Positions 43,625 through 53,723 of a DNA stretch of 64,000 nucleotides are shown here, piece after piece. The notes below the pieces were generated by a model that worked only from the letters and a program-made list of their open reading frames with translations, was not told the origin of the DNA and did not search any database. Made by a program: the position numbers and the translations under genes. Position 1 is the first letter of the stretch; every line of letters starts with the position of its first letter. This DNA comes from Neomicrococcus lactis (lineage in GTDB: Bacteria > Actinomycetota > Actinomycetes > Actinomycetales > Micrococcaceae), in NCBI RefSeq assembly GCF_014200305.1, contig NZ_JACHBL010000001.1, forward strand, positions 310,001 to 374,000, in the 5' to 3' direction.

Positions 43625-45463
43625 ATGTCTGGCCACACAACAAGCGCGGCACGCAAAAAGGCGGCCAACGCAAAGTGGACCGCATCTGGCGCGCGGCGAC
43701 TCCGTATTGGAATTGGCATCGCGCTTGTCATGCTGATGCTGTTGACGGGTCGGCTCTTCCTGGTTCAGGGCATTGACCCTGAGGGTTTTGCTCAGGCTGC
43801 CGTCGATAACCGACTTCGCACACAGACCATCGAGCCTGTCCGAGGCTCCATTTTGGACGATCAAGGCCGAACCTTAGCGTCCACCATTGTGCGTTTTGAC
43901 TTGGCAACTGATCAGCGTCACGTCCCGGAGTCTTACCGTCGTAAGAACCAAGAGACGAATCAGACGGAGACCATCACCAAGGATCAAGCGGTCTCGGAGA
44001 TCGCCCAAATCTTGGGGCGTGACGTCACCGAAATCAAGGACATTGTTGTAGGCAAGGATGGCGAGAAAAAGAAGGGCTACTCGCTGCTAGCCAAGGGTGT
44101 CAGCGCTGACGTGAAGAACGCCATCCTCAACGTGAAGCTTCCGGGCTTGGGCGCCACCGCTAAGAGCGAGCGTCACTACCCATCGGGTTCCGTTGCTGGA
44201 CCGATCTTGGGCTTCACGAACGTGGACGGCTCCGGTGTCGCTGGCATTGAACAGTCCCAGAACTCTGCCCTCGCCGGTACGCCTGGCGAGCGTTCATACG
44301 AAGTTGGCGCCGATGGCGTCCGTATTCCGATGGCTACAAACAAGGAAGTTCCTGCCAAGGACGGTCAGAGCGTCAAGCTGACGATCAATCAAGACATTCA
44401 GTGGGCTGCGCAAGAGGCCGTGATGGCCAAGCAGCAGCAGTTCAACGCCCAGTGGGTGTCCGCGATTGTGATGGAAGTGAAGACCGGAAAGATTCGCGCT
44501 ATCGCAGACTCACATTCGGTTGATCCACAGAACCCTGGTGCTACGGATGCGGAGTTTCGCTCTTCGGCTTCGGTGACGCAGGCTCTCGAGCCAGGTTCCA
44601 CGGGCAAGGTTGCCACGTACGCCACGGCCATTGAGACCGGAGTCATGGATCCGGAAGAAGCACTGTCTGTCCCGAACAAGGTCACGCTGAACAAGGAAAC
44701 CATCAACGACTCCTTGCCTCACGCCACGTATGACATGACGGCAGCAGGCGTCTTTGCTCGTTCGTACAACACGGGCACGGTGATGATTGGCGACCGCGTT
44801 CCTGCGGAGACTCGCTATGACTACATGCGCAAGCTTGGCATCGGCGACGCTTTGGACATTGGACTGCCTGGCGCGAATAAGGGCATCTTCCTTCCTCCAG
44901 AACAGTGGGATCGCCGCCAGAACTACACCACCATGTTTGGTCAGGGCTACTCGCTGACCCCGCTCAACACGGCCTCGATCTTCCAGACCATCGGTAACAG
45001 CGGTGTGCAGATCAAGCCTCAGCTCATTGAGTCCTACGTGGATCCCGATGGCGAAGAACATCCAGTGGAGCAGCCTGAGCAGACACGAATCTACTCGGAT
45101 GACACCTCCGCGAAGACGCGCCGCATGATGGAAACCGTGGTTACGGACGGCACGAGCACCAAGATGCAGATCGATGGCTACCGCGTAGGCGGCAAGTCGG
45201 GTACCGGTCAGGCCGCTGGCGCCACCGGTAAGTACGATGGTCACACGAGCTCCTTCGGCGGCATGGTTCCTATCGAAGACCCTCAGTACTTGGTCCTCGT
45301 CACGATGTACCGTCCGCAAGGATACTGGCGCGACTGGTCCGTGGGCGATACCTTCAAGACCATCATGAGTGCCACACTTAACCACTACAACGTGGCCCCA
45401 GATACCACTCAGCCTGACCCTTACAAGGTCTTCATCGGAGAGAACCAAAAGTACCCATGGTAG
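43625..45463 (+). CDS. ftsI: Septal peptidoglycan transpeptidase FtsI (PBP class B)
   Basis: The 612-residue protein has an N-terminal membrane anchor (about 24-44), a dimerisation region and a transpeptidase domain. The active-site serine is Ser325 in EPGSTGK, the SxN-type motif is SYN at 380-382, and KSGT is at 524-527. It crosslinks septal peptidoglycan together with FtsW. ATG start after AGGAG. The stop overlaps the murE start by 7 bases. Confidence 0.95.
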   Translation: MSGHTTSAARKKAANAKWTASGARRLRIGIGIALVMLMLLTGRLFLVQGIDPEGFAQAAVDNRLRTQTIEPVRGSILDDQGRTLASTIVRFDLATDQRHVPESYRRKNQETNQTETITKDQAVSEIAQILGRDVTEIKDIVVGKDGEKKKGYSLLAKGVSADVKNAILNVKLPGLGATAKSERHYPSGSVAGPILGFTNVDGSGVAGIEQSQNSALAGTPGERSYEVGADGVRIPMATNKEVPAKDGQSVKLTINQDIQWAAQEAVMAKQQQFNAQWVSAIVMEVKTGKIRAIADSHSVDPQNPGATDAEFRSSASVTQALEPGSTGKVATYATAIETGVMDPEEALSVPNKVTLNKETINDSLPHATYDMTAAGVFARSYNTGTVMIGDRVPAETRYDYMRKLGIGDALDIGLPGANKGIFLPPEQWDRRQNYTTMFGQGYSLTPLNTASIFQTIGNSGVQIKPQLIESYVDPDGEEHPVEQPEQTRIYSDDTSAKTRRMMETVVTDGTSTKMQIDGYRVGGKSGTGQAAGATGKYDGHTSSFGGMVPIEDPQYLVLVTMYRPQGYWRDWSVGDTFKTIMSATLNHYNVAPDTTQPDPYKVFIGENQKYPW

Positions 45464-47121
45464 AAAACTCCCTCGCGGACACAGAACGTGAGCTACGCCC
45501 GCGGACGGCACCCCAGATCGCGCTGAACGAGATTGCGCAGGCTATTGGTGCGCAGTCCTCGCGAGATGTGGATGGTGTTGTTGCGAGCGGCATCTGTTTG
45601 AACTCGCGCGCGATTCAGCCTGGGGACCTCTACGCGGCTTTGCCAGGCGCCAAGCGTCATGGCGCGGACTTCGCGTCTCAGGCTGTGGCCGCGGGTGCGG
45701 TAGCTATCTTGACGGACCACGACGCCGCAGCTCGCCTTGAGAACGAAGGCTCACTCCCAGCGGGCACTCCGGTGCTCGTGGCTCAGGATCCTCGTTACGC
45801 GGCGGGTATTGCCGCTAAATTCCTCTATGGCACCACGCCGGACGCTCCGGCAATGTTTGGTGTGACCGGAACGAACGGCAAGACCACCACTACATACTTC
45901 TTGCGTTCCTTGTTGGGCGCGATGGGCCACAAGACGGGCTTGATCGGCACCATTGAGATTGTGGCTGATGAGGAAGTCATTCCCAGCGTGCTCACCACGC
46001 CTGAAGCTACTCAGCTGCACGGCATCTTGGCTCGAATGCGCGAGTCTGGCGTGACGGCTGCGGCGATGGAAGTGTCTAGCCACGCGATTGAGTACCGTCG
46101 CATTGAAGGACTGAACTTCAAGGTCGCTGGTTTCACGAACCTGACGCAGGACCATTTGGATCTGCACGGCACAATGGAGGACTATTTCGCTACCAAAGCG
46201 AGACTGTTCACGCCTGAGTTCGCAAGCCGCGGCGTCGTACTCATTGATAGCGAGTGGGGCGAGCGCCTCGCGCAAGTGGCACGCGATGCCGGCTTGCCGG
46301 TGGTAACCCTCTCGACCGCAAGTGCCGCAGGAGCTGTGACCGCGGACTGGACCGTCACGGCTGTTGAGCGATCTGGGTTGGGGCATGATTTCACGCTGAC
46401 CCACCGCGACGGCGAAACCGTCCGTGCGCATACCGGTCTGCCCGGCGACTTCAACGTCGCCAACGCGGCCCTCGCGCTGACCATGATCATCGCGGCTGAC
46501 GTGATGCCTCTCGAGAAACTCCAGCAGTTGCTCGACGCCCATGATCCGCTGAGCGCAAACGTGCCCGGACGCATGGAAGTTGTGGGTCATGCACCGGCCG
46601 CCATCGTGGACTTCGCGCACAACCCGGACGCCATGGTGCGTGCACTCGAAGCCGTGCGCCCAGGAACCGAAGGCCGCGTCATTGTGGTGTTTGGAGCCAC
46701 GGGTGAACGTGACCAAGCCAAGCGACCCATCATGGGCGCCATCGCCGCTCGCGGTGCTGACGTGGTCATTATTACCGACGACGATCCGCACGACGAAGAC
46801 GAACAAACCATCCGCACTGCAGTGCTCGAAGGCACCACCAATGAAGCGCTCAGCATGGGTGCGGCCGCGCCGGAAGTGTTCGAAATTTTCCCGCGCGCTC
46901 AAGCCATCAAGGAAGCCGTTCGCCTTGCAACCCCCGCTGACACCATCTTGGTGGCCGGTCGCGGTCATGAAGTGTGGCAAGAAGTGAAGGGCGTCAACCT
47001 TCCTTTGGACGATCGTGTGGAATTGCGAGAAGCATTGGCAGCCCGTCATGATGGCGGAATAGATCACACTTCGGTTGGAGAAACCGCGCCAGAGTCCCCG
47101 GACAACGGCACGGCAGAGTAA
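45457..47121 (+). CDS. murE: UDP-MurNAc-tripeptide ligase MurE, probably L-lysine-adding
   Basis: The 554-residue Mur ligase has the ATP loop GTNGKTTT at about 138-145 and the segments FTNLTQDHLDLHG and DFAHNPDAM. It adds the third stem-peptide residue. The position that reads DNPR in meso-DAP-adding enzymes is DDPH here (residues 442-445), so meso-DAP is unlikely and L-lysine is the likely substrate, as in other Micrococcaceae. The first 35 residues are an extension. Overlaps ftsI by 7 bases. Confidence 0.94.
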   Translation: MVENSLADTERELRPRTAPQIALNEIAQAIGAQSSRDVDGVVASGICLNSRAIQPGDLYAALPGAKRHGADFASQAVAAGAVAILTDHDAAARLENEGSLPAGTPVLVAQDPRYAAGIAAKFLYGTTPDAPAMFGVTGTNGKTTTTYFLRSLLGAMGHKTGLIGTIEIVADEEVIPSVLTTPEATQLHGILARMRESGVTAAAMEVSSHAIEYRRIEGLNFKVAGFTNLTQDHLDLHGTMEDYFATKARLFTPEFASRGVVLIDSEWGERLAQVARDAGLPVVTLSTASAAGAVTADWTVTAVERSGLGHDFTLTHRDGETVRAHTGLPGDFNVANAALALTMIIAADVMPLEKLQQLLDAHDPLSANVPGRMEVVGHAPAAIVDFAHNPDAMVRALEAVRPGTEGRVIVVFGATGERDQAKRPIMGAIAARGADVVIITDDDPHDEDEQTIRTAVLEGTTNEALSMGAAAPEVFEIFPRAQAIKEAVRLATPADTILVAGRGHEVWQEVKGVNLPLDDRVELREALAARHDGGIDHTSVGETAPESPDNGTAE

Positions 47122-47134
47122 AGTCCAGAGGGTC

Positions 47135-48607
47135 ATGATTGAACTAACTGCCGCGGACATCGCGGAAATAACAGGGGGAACCCTCACAGCGAACGTCGAT
47201 CCGACGCTCGTCATCAAGGGTGTTGATACTGACTCTCGTGAGTGCCAGCCCGGGTGGCTGTTTGTCGCGAAGCCAGGGGAGGCCACTGACGGTCACCTCT
47301 TCATTCGCGCCGCTCGTGCCAATGGTGCTGTGCTCTCTCTTTCCGAACGCGAAACGCAGGACGACGCCGGAGCTACAGATCCAGCGGTCATCGTGGAAGA
47401 CGCTGTGCTGGCGATGGGCAAAATTGCCGCTCACATCGTGAACTACTTGCGTGAACGCGGCACGCGCGTGGTGGGCATTACCGGTTCTGCCGGAAAGACC
47501 ACCACCAAGGATCTGCTCGCTGCGCTCTTGAGCACGGCGGGACCAACGATTGCGCCGATCGGTTCTTACAACGGTGAAGTGGGCCTGCCCCTTACCGTTT
47601 TTCGTGCCACGGAAGACACCAAGTACTTGGTGCTGGAAATGGGCGCAACCGGTCTGGGACACATCACGTACTTGACTGACATGGTGCACCCAGAGATCGG
47701 CATTGAGCTCTTCGTGGGCTCGGCACACGCCGGCGAATTTGGTGGCGTGCAGAATATTGCCATCGCGAAGCGCGAGCTGGTGGAGGCGCTTCCCGCGTCA
47801 GGAACCGCCATCTTGAACCGCGACGACGCCAACGTCATCGCCATGAAGGAGCACACTGCTGCTCAGGTGATGACTTTCGGCGTGGGCAATCCGCACGACG
47901 CCCCTGAGAACTCCCTCACCGCGTCCGAACTTGAGATCACCAGCGACGGCCACCCGTCGTTTGAGCTGACTTTCCCGGACGCTACGAGCTACCACGTCAC
48001 GTCAGGCCTCATGGGTCGGCATCACGTGGGAAACATTTTGGCCGCCGCTTCCGGCGCTTACGCACTGGGTGTTGAGCCTTCCTTGATCGCTGAGACTCTC
48101 GACGGGCTGGGGGCTGCGAGCCGCTGGCGTATGGAGCGAATCGAGCGTGCCGATGGTGTCTCCATCATCAACGACGCGTACAACGCTAATCCTGAGTCCA
48201 TGCGTGCTGCACTGCGTACGCTCGCTGAACTCGGCGTTGCGGATGAGAACGGTAACGCGCGCCGCACGTGGGCCGTGCTGGGCGAAATGCTGGAGCTTGG
48301 CGAAGACAGCGTCCTGGAACATGACATGTTGGGCCGCCTCGTGGTCCGCATGAACATCAAGAAGTTGGTGGTTATTGGCGCTGGCGCCAAGGCTGCCTTC
48401 AACTCCGCAGTCCTGGAGGGCTCGTGGGGAGATGAAGCGTACTTTGTCAACGACGTCGTGGAAGCCGAGGCGTTGCTAGCTGAGAAGCTCGAACCAGGGG
48501 ATATCGTGTTATTCAAGTCGTCTAATGGCGCCGGTTTGCGCTATTTGGGTGACCGGATTGCGTCCCTCAAGAACGAGACGAATGATTCGGAGGAAGCCCG
48601 CTCATGA
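47135..48607 (+). CDS. murF: UDP-MurNAc-tripeptide:D-Ala-D-Ala ligase
   Basis: The ATG at 47135 gives 490 residues beginning [15 protein letters not shown], the usual MurF start, with CAGAGGG upstream. The P-loop is [11 protein letters not shown], and [15 protein letters not shown] and [11 protein letters not shown] follow. It completes the UDP-MurNAc-pentapeptide. Its TGA overlaps the mraY ATG, so the two are coupled. Confidence 0.95.
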   Translation: MIELTAADIAEITGGTLTANVDPTLVIKGVDTDSRECQPGWLFVAKPGEATDGHLFIRAARANGAVLSLSERETQDDAGATDPAVIVEDAVLAMGKIAAHIVNYLRERGTRVVGITGSAGKTTTKDLLAALLSTAGPTIAPIGSYNGEVGLPLTVFRATEDTKYLVLEMGATGLGHITYLTDMVHPEIGIELFVGSAHAGEFGGVQNIAIAKRELVEALPASGTAILNRDDANVIAMKEHTAAQVMTFGVGNPHDAPENSLTASELEITSDGHPSFELTFPDATSYHVTSGLMGRHHVGNILAAASGAYALGVEPSLIAETLDGLGAASRWRMERIERADGVSIINDAYNANPESMRAALRTLAELGVADENGNARRTWAVLGEMLELGEDSVLEHDMLGRLVVRMNIKKLVVIGAGAKAAFNSAVLEGSWGDEAYFVNDVVEAEALLAEKLEPGDIVLFKSSNGAGLRYLGDRIASLKNETNDSEEARS

Positions 48608-49713
48608 TTTCCTTGATCCTCGGCGCTGGCATAGCGTTGCTCATTTCCTTCCTCGGAACGCCCCTGTTCATCAAGCTCTTGGTGAAGCGTTCTTACGGTC
48701 AGTTCGTTCGTGAAGACGGACCAACGTCGCACCACACCAAGCGCGGTACGCCCACCATGGGCGGTGCCGTCATTGTGGTTGCCGTACTGGTTGCCTACTT
48801 CTTGACACACCTCTTCGCGAGCCTCGTCCGCCAAGAACCAAGCGGTCCCACCGCCTCCGGTCTGTTGTTGCTGTTCTTGATGACCGGCATGGGTTTTGTG
48901 GGCTTCTTGGATGACTTCCGGAAGATCCGCCAGAAGCAATCGCTGGGCCTGACCGCGTGGCAGAAGATTGTTCTGCAGGCCATCGTGGGCATTACCTTCG
49001 CCGTGCTCGCCTTGCAATTTGCGAACGAAAAGGGCCTGACCCCTGCATCGACGCAGATCTCCTTCATCCGCGATATTCCATGGTTGGACTTCGCATTCTT
49101 TGGTCCCGTGGTGGGTGCCATCCTCTTCGTCTTGTGGGCGAATTTGATTGTCACGGCGGGAACCAACGGTGTGAACCTGACGGACGGACTCGACGGTCTG
49201 GCCACGGGTGCATCGATCCTCGTTTCTTCCGCCTATGTCCTCATGGGCATTTGGCAGACCAACCAAGCTTGTGGATCCTCTCGTGCTATCGGCAACGTTT
49301 GCTACGAAGTGCGCGACCCCATGGACTTGGCGCTCTTGGCGGCAATACTCTGTGGCGCGCTGGTGGGCTTCTTGTGGTGGAACACCTCGCCAGCTCGAAT
49401 CTTCATGGGCGACACGGGCTCGCTGGCCTTGGGCGGAGCAATTGCTGCATTCGCCATCCTGTCCCGCACGGAACTCTTGCTGGTGATCCTCGCCGGCCTC
49501 TTCGTCATCATCTCAGCATCGGTGATCATCCAGGTGGTCTACTTCAAGCTGAGCGGCGGAAAGCGCGTCTTCTTGATGGCGCCATTGCAGCACCACTTTG
49601 AACTTAAGGGCTGGCAAGAAGTCACGGTGGTGGTGCGCTTCTGGATCATCGCCGGACTGTGTGTCGCGGTGGCACTTGGAATCTTCTACGCAGAATGGCT
49701 TGTTGGACTGTGA
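48604..49713 (+). CDS. mraY: Phospho-MurNAc-pentapeptide transferase
   Basis: The 369-residue polytopic membrane enzyme transfers the MurNAc-pentapeptide phosphate to undecaprenyl phosphate to make lipid I. Motifs include GTPTMGG, FLDDF (metal and catalysis), [21 protein letters not shown] and PLQHHFE with the HHH-type region. It has about ten membrane segments. It overlaps both murF (ATGA) and murD (GTGA). Confidence 0.97.
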   Translation: MISLILGAGIALLISFLGTPLFIKLLVKRSYGQFVREDGPTSHHTKRGTPTMGGAVIVVAVLVAYFLTHLFASLVRQEPSGPTASGLLLLFLMTGMGFVGFLDDFRKIRQKQSLGLTAWQKIVLQAIVGITFAVLALQFANEKGLTPASTQISFIRDIPWLDFAFFGPVVGAILFVLWANLIVTAGTNGVNLTDGLDGLATGASILVSSAYVLMGIWQTNQACGSSRAIGNVCYEVRDPMDLALLAAILCGALVGFLWWNTSPARIFMGDTGSLALGGAIAAFAILSRTELLLVILAGLFVIISASVIIQVVYFKLSGGKRVFLMAPLQHHFELKGWQEVTVVVRFWIIAGLCVAVALGIFYAEWLVGL

Positions 49714-51215
49714 CCAACCTTGATGAATTGACCTCGTGGGACGCCGACTGGAAAGGCTTGCGAGTTCTCGTCACGGGCCTCGGTGTCACCGGATTTTCCG
49801 TGGCGGACACGCTCATTGAACTCGGTGCCAAGGTGGTTGTCGTTGACGGCCAGACCAGCGAGATTTTGGAACAGCGTGCCGACACGCTCAAGATCGTGGG
49901 AGCCCACGCGGTATATCTCGGTCCTGAGCACATCGAATCGCTGACGGAGATCGACGGCGCGCTACCCGACGTCGTCGTCACCTCCCCGGGTTGGAACCCG
50001 CGCCATCCGGTGCTCGATGCAGCAACCCAAGCGGGAATTCCGATTTGGGGCGACGTCGAACTCGCGTGGCGCGTGCGCGAACGAGCTGGCCGCAAGCCGG
50101 CCGAGTGGCTCGTGCTGACCGGCACCAACGGCAAGACGACCACCGTCGAAATGACGGCTTCCATCTTGCGTGCGGCCGACCTGCGAGCTATCGCAGTGGG
50201 CAACGTGGGAACGCCGATCCTTGATGCCATCCGCGAACCCAATGGTTACGACGTCTTCGCGATCGAGCTTTCGAGCTTCCAGCTCCACTACACGCACAGC
50301 ATGTCTCCGCTGGCCTCCGTGGTGTTGAACCTGGCCGAAGACCACGTTGACTGGCACGGCAGCCTCGAAGAATACTTCGCGGCGAAAGCCAAGATCTACG
50401 AGCGCACTCGTGTTGCCGCCATTTACAACGTGGAGCAGCGCGAAACGGAAAAGATGGTGGAAGAGGCGGACGTCGTTGACGGTTGCCGCGCCATCGGCTT
50501 CACCACGAACGTTCCCGGTCTCAGCATGCTGGGCATTGTGGACGGACTGCTCGTGGACCGTGCGTACATTGAAGAACGCCGTTCCTCTGCCGCTGAACTG
50601 GCGTCCCTGAGCGATCTCGGCGATGTGGTGCCTCAGCACACCGCTGCAAACGCTTTGGCGGCTGCTGCACTATGCCGTGCCGCTGGCGTGAGCGTTGCCG
50701 CGGTCAAGCAGGGACTCATTGACTTTGAGCCCGGAGAACACCGCATTCAGGTGGTGGCCAATAAGGAAGGTGTCTTGTGGGTCAATGACTCCAAGGCGAC
50801 GAACCCCCATGCGGCGAGTGCTTCCTTGTCAGCCTTTAAACCGGTGGTCTGGATCGCTGGCGGTCTGCCCAAGGGCGTTGAATATGACGAGATTGTCCAA
50901 CAGCATGCTCAGCGTTTGAAGGCCGTGGTGCTCATCGGCGCCGATTCCTCAAAGCTTGCTGAGTCATTGGCAAGACACGCGCCAGACGTCCCGGTGATCG
51001 GTCCCGGTGTGCAGGAAACTGGAACTGAGACGACAACGCGAGAAGCATTGTCTGGCGAAGACGTCATGAAGCAAGCGGTCGCCGCAGCTGCGAGTGTTGC
51101 CCGCGAAGGCGATACCGTTCTGATGGCGCCAGCCGCCGCATCCATGGACCAATTCCAGTCATACGCGCATCGCGGCAACGCCTTCATTCAAGCAGTGCAG
51201 GATCTTCTGAACTAG
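49710..51215 (+). CDS. murD: UDP-MurNAc-L-alanine:D-glutamate ligase
   Basis: The GTG at 49710 overlaps the mraY stop (GTGA) and gives 501 residues. A Rossmann-type start ([14 protein letters not shown]) is followed by the ATP loop [24 protein letters not shown] and [12 protein letters not shown]. It adds D-Glu to UDP-MurNAc-L-Ala. An in-frame ATG at 49695 is possible but lies inside mraY. A 7-bp hairpin follows before ftsW. Confidence 0.95.
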   Translation: MTNLDELTSWDADWKGLRVLVTGLGVTGFSVADTLIELGAKVVVVDGQTSEILEQRADTLKIVGAHAVYLGPEHIESLTEIDGALPDVVVTSPGWNPRHPVLDAATQAGIPIWGDVELAWRVRERAGRKPAEWLVLTGTNGKTTTVEMTASILRAADLRAIAVGNVGTPILDAIREPNGYDVFAIELSSFQLHYTHSMSPLASVVLNLAEDHVDWHGSLEEYFAAKAKIYERTRVAAIYNVEQRETEKMVEEADVVDGCRAIGFTTNVPGLSMLGIVDGLLVDRAYIEERRSSAAELASLSDLGDVVPQHTAANALAAAALCRAAGVSVAAVKQGLIDFEPGEHRIQVVANKEGVLWVNDSKATNPHAASASLSAFKPVVWIAGGLPKGVEYDEIVQQHAQRLKAVVLIGADSSKLAESLARHAPDVPVIGPGVQETGTETTTREALSGEDVMKQAVAAAASVAREGDTVLMAPAAASMDQFQSYAHRGNAFIQAVQDLLN

Positions 51216-51217
51216 GG

Positions 51218-51234
51218 GTTTCTGCTTCAGAAAC
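51218..51234 (+). other. Small hairpin between murD and ftsW
   Basis: GTTTCTG-CTT-CAGAAAC is a perfect 7-bp stem with a 3-base loop. No T run follows, so it is more likely an RNA stability or processing element than a terminator. Confidence 0.4.
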
Positions 51235-51254
51235 AACTTAGTTAGGAGTTCTTC

Positions 51255-52547
51255 GTGGCCATCGACGCAACCCACCGCGCGAGCTTCGAATCGAACCCTG
51301 CCCGTACCCCGAAGAATTCCACTCACCCGGGATTCATGAAGCGATTTTGGAATCGCATCGATGGTGATGCGGCGCAAGGTTCAGGACCCCTGTACTTTGT
51401 GATTCTTGGTGTCTCCCTGGCCCTGACCGTCATTGGTCTGGTCATGGTGCTTTCGTCTTCCTCCGTTGAAGCGATTACTCAAGAAGGCTCGTCTTACGCG
51501 CTGTTCTTGCGACAGGGCACTTTCGCTCTCATCGGCATTGTTGGAATGCTCATCCTTTCTCGACTGCCGGTCGCGGTGTTTAGGAAGCTTGCATGGGGCA
51601 TCCTTATCCTTGGTATCGCCCTGCTGTTGTTGGTGTTCACACCACTGGGCATTGAGGTTTACGGCAACCGAAACTGGATCAAGATCGGTACCTTCACCGG
51701 TCAGCCCTCGGAAGCTGCGAAGCTGGCTCTCGCCGTGTGGGGCGCCCATATTCTTGCGATGAAGGGTGCCTTGACTCATCGCACCATGCACGCCATTGTG
51801 CCCGTGGTTTTTCCCGGCGGATTGATCCTTATTGGATTGGTGCTCGCCGGCCATGACCTCGGCACCTCGATCATCATGGGCCTCATCCTGACCACCGTAT
51901 TGTTCTTGGGCGGCGCCAACATGAAGCTCTTTGCCGTCACGGCTGGCCTTGCTGCCGCTGGTGCGATCGTGCTGGCGATCTTGAGCGGTAACCGTATGAA
52001 CCGCATCAACGCGTGGTTGCGCATTGACTGCGATACCAACTCTGCGTGTGACCAGCCTTTGGCCGGTATGCAGGCTCTCGCTTCAGGTTCCTGGTTTGGC
52101 GTTGGACTGGGCCAGTCCCGTCAGAAGTGGAAGTACATTCCTGAAGCGCACAACGACTTCATCTTCAGCATCTTGGGCGAAGAGCTTGGGCTCTTTGGTT
52201 CCCTCGTGATCATTGCACTCTTCGGAGTCTTGGCTATTGCGATGTACCGCGTGGCCGCGCGCGCTAATGATCCGTTTGTGCGCATTGCCACCGGTGGCAT
52301 CATGGCGTGGGTTGTTGGTCAGGCGTTTGTGAACATGGCCATGGTGACGGGATTGCTTCCCGTGATCGGTGTCCCGCTGCCATTCATTAGTTATGGTGGT
52401 ACTGCCTTGTTCATGGTGCTTCTGGCGTCCGGAGTGGTGATGGCATTTGCGAGGGACTCGCATAATGGATCTGTCACCGGGAAACAGAAGTCCCGGAGTA
52501 ACTCGATCGCCTCAAAGAAGACGACACCAAAGACTCACCTCGCTTAG
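51255..52547 (+). CDS. ftsW: Septal peptidoglycan polymerase FtsW (SEDS family)
   Basis: The 430-residue SEDS protein has about ten membrane segments and the segments YGNRNWIKIG, GLGQSRQKWKYIPEAHNDFIFS (in parts at about 285-306) and PLPFISYGGTALF. The WxxxP-type loop and catalytic Asp region lie in EAHNDFIF. It polymerises glycan at the septum with FtsI. GTG start after TTAGGAG. Confidence 0.95.
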   Translation: MAIDATHRASFESNPARTPKNSTHPGFMKRFWNRIDGDAAQGSGPLYFVILGVSLALTVIGLVMVLSSSSVEAITQEGSSYALFLRQGTFALIGIVGMLILSRLPVAVFRKLAWGILILGIALLLLVFTPLGIEVYGNRNWIKIGTFTGQPSEAAKLALAVWGAHILAMKGALTHRTMHAIVPVVFPGGLILIGLVLAGHDLGTSIIMGLILTTVLFLGGANMKLFAVTAGLAAAGAIVLAILSGNRMNRINAWLRIDCDTNSACDQPLAGMQALASGSWFGVGLGQSRQKWKYIPEAHNDFIFSILGEELGLFGSLVIIALFGVLAIAMYRVAARANDPFVRIATGGIMAWVVGQAFVNMAMVTGLLPVIGVPLPFISYGGTALFMVLLASGVVMAFARDSHNGSVTGKQKSRSNSIASKKTTPKTHLA

Positions 52548-52568
52548 CGCACTAAACCGAAGGACACT

Positions 52569-53723
52569 GTGGAGAACTCGCACAACAAGCCGCTGTCGAT
52601 TGTCCTTGCTGGGGGAGGCACCGCCGGACACATTTCTCCCATGCTTGCGATTGCCGACGCTCTCAAAGCTGACGATCAAGCAACGAACATCACCGTGGTC
52701 GGTACGCCTTCAGGCATGGAAACCCGAATTGTTCCGCTTGCTGGATACGAGCTCAAGACCATCAATCGTGTCCCAATGCCGCGTCGTCCGTCTGCGGACC
52801 TTTTCAAATTCCCAGCTCGCTTCCGCGCTGCCATTCGCCAAGCAGGCGAGATTCTTGATGCGGCAGACGCTGACGTCGCCGTTGGCGTAGGCGGTTACGT
52901 GTGCACGCCGGTCTATTTGGCAGCACGACGACGCCGCATCCCCGTAGTACTCCATGAGGCGAATGCCAAGGCAGGCTTGGCCAACAAACTTGGCGCACGC
53001 TTTGCTGCTCGCGTGGCTGCCGCTTTCCCCGGCACCGGATTGGAGCGCGTGGAGATCGTGGGCATGCCCATGAAGTCTGCGATCGCCACCATTGACCGTG
53101 CCGAGCGCAAGCGGGCAGCTCGTGATTTCTTTGGCTTGGACGCGGACCGTCCCACGATCGTGGTGACTGGCGGATCCTTGGGCGCAGCTTCGCTCAACCA
53201 GACCATCGAGGCTGTCCTTCCGAAGCTTCCAGAGTCCAATCTTCAGATTTTGCACATCACTGGCAAGGGCAAGGCCATTCTTAATACCACCGGTGCGCCG
53301 CTACAGCGCCCCGGCTACGTGCAGACCGAATTCGTGGACGGCATGGAGAACGCATATGCCGCCGCGGACTTGTTCATTTCTCGCTCTGGAGCCGGCACAG
53401 TTTGCGAACTAGCTGCCGTGGGCGTTCCCGCCATCTTGGTGCCGCTGCCGATCGGCAACGGCGAGCAGCGACTCAACGCGCAACCATTGGTCGAAGCAGG
53501 CGGCGCTCACATGGTGGACGATTCCGGGTTCACTCCGGAGTGGTTCCTGTCCACCGTGGTTCCGCTTGCTCTTAACGAAGAACGTCTTGAAGCGATGAGC
53601 GCGGCATCGTTGCGAGTGGGTCGGCGCGATGCTGCCCAACGCATGGCCCAGATCATTCGAGAAGAAGCTTTCACCCACCGCGCGGCCGAGACCGGCGCTA
53701 GCTCCACCGCGAAAGAGGACTAA
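52569..53723 (+). CDS. murG: UDP-GlcNAc:lipid I N-acetylglucosaminyltransferase
   Basis: The 384-residue GT-B enzyme has the glycine loop LAGGGTAGHISPMLAIADAL (residues 13-32), the membrane-contact region VGGYVC, VTGGSLGAASLN, and the UDP-sugar site SRSGAGTVCELAAVGVPAILVPLP (within about 278-301). It makes lipid II. GTG start after AAGGA. The stop overlaps the murC ATG by one base. Confidence 0.96.
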   Translation: MENSHNKPLSIVLAGGGTAGHISPMLAIADALKADDQATNITVVGTPSGMETRIVPLAGYELKTINRVPMPRRPSADLFKFPARFRAAIRQAGEILDAADADVAVGVGGYVCTPVYLAARRRRIPVVLHEANAKAGLANKLGARFAARVAAAFPGTGLERVEIVGMPMKSAIATIDRAERKRAARDFFGLDADRPTIVVTGGSLGAASLNQTIEAVLPKLPESNLQILHITGKGKAILNTTGAPLQRPGYVQTEFVDGMENAYAAADLFISRSGAGTVCELAAVGVPAILVPLPIGNGEQRLNAQPLVEAGGAHMVDDSGFTPEWFLSTVVPLALNEERLEAMSAASLRVGRRDAAQRMAQIIREEAFTHRAAETGASSTAKED

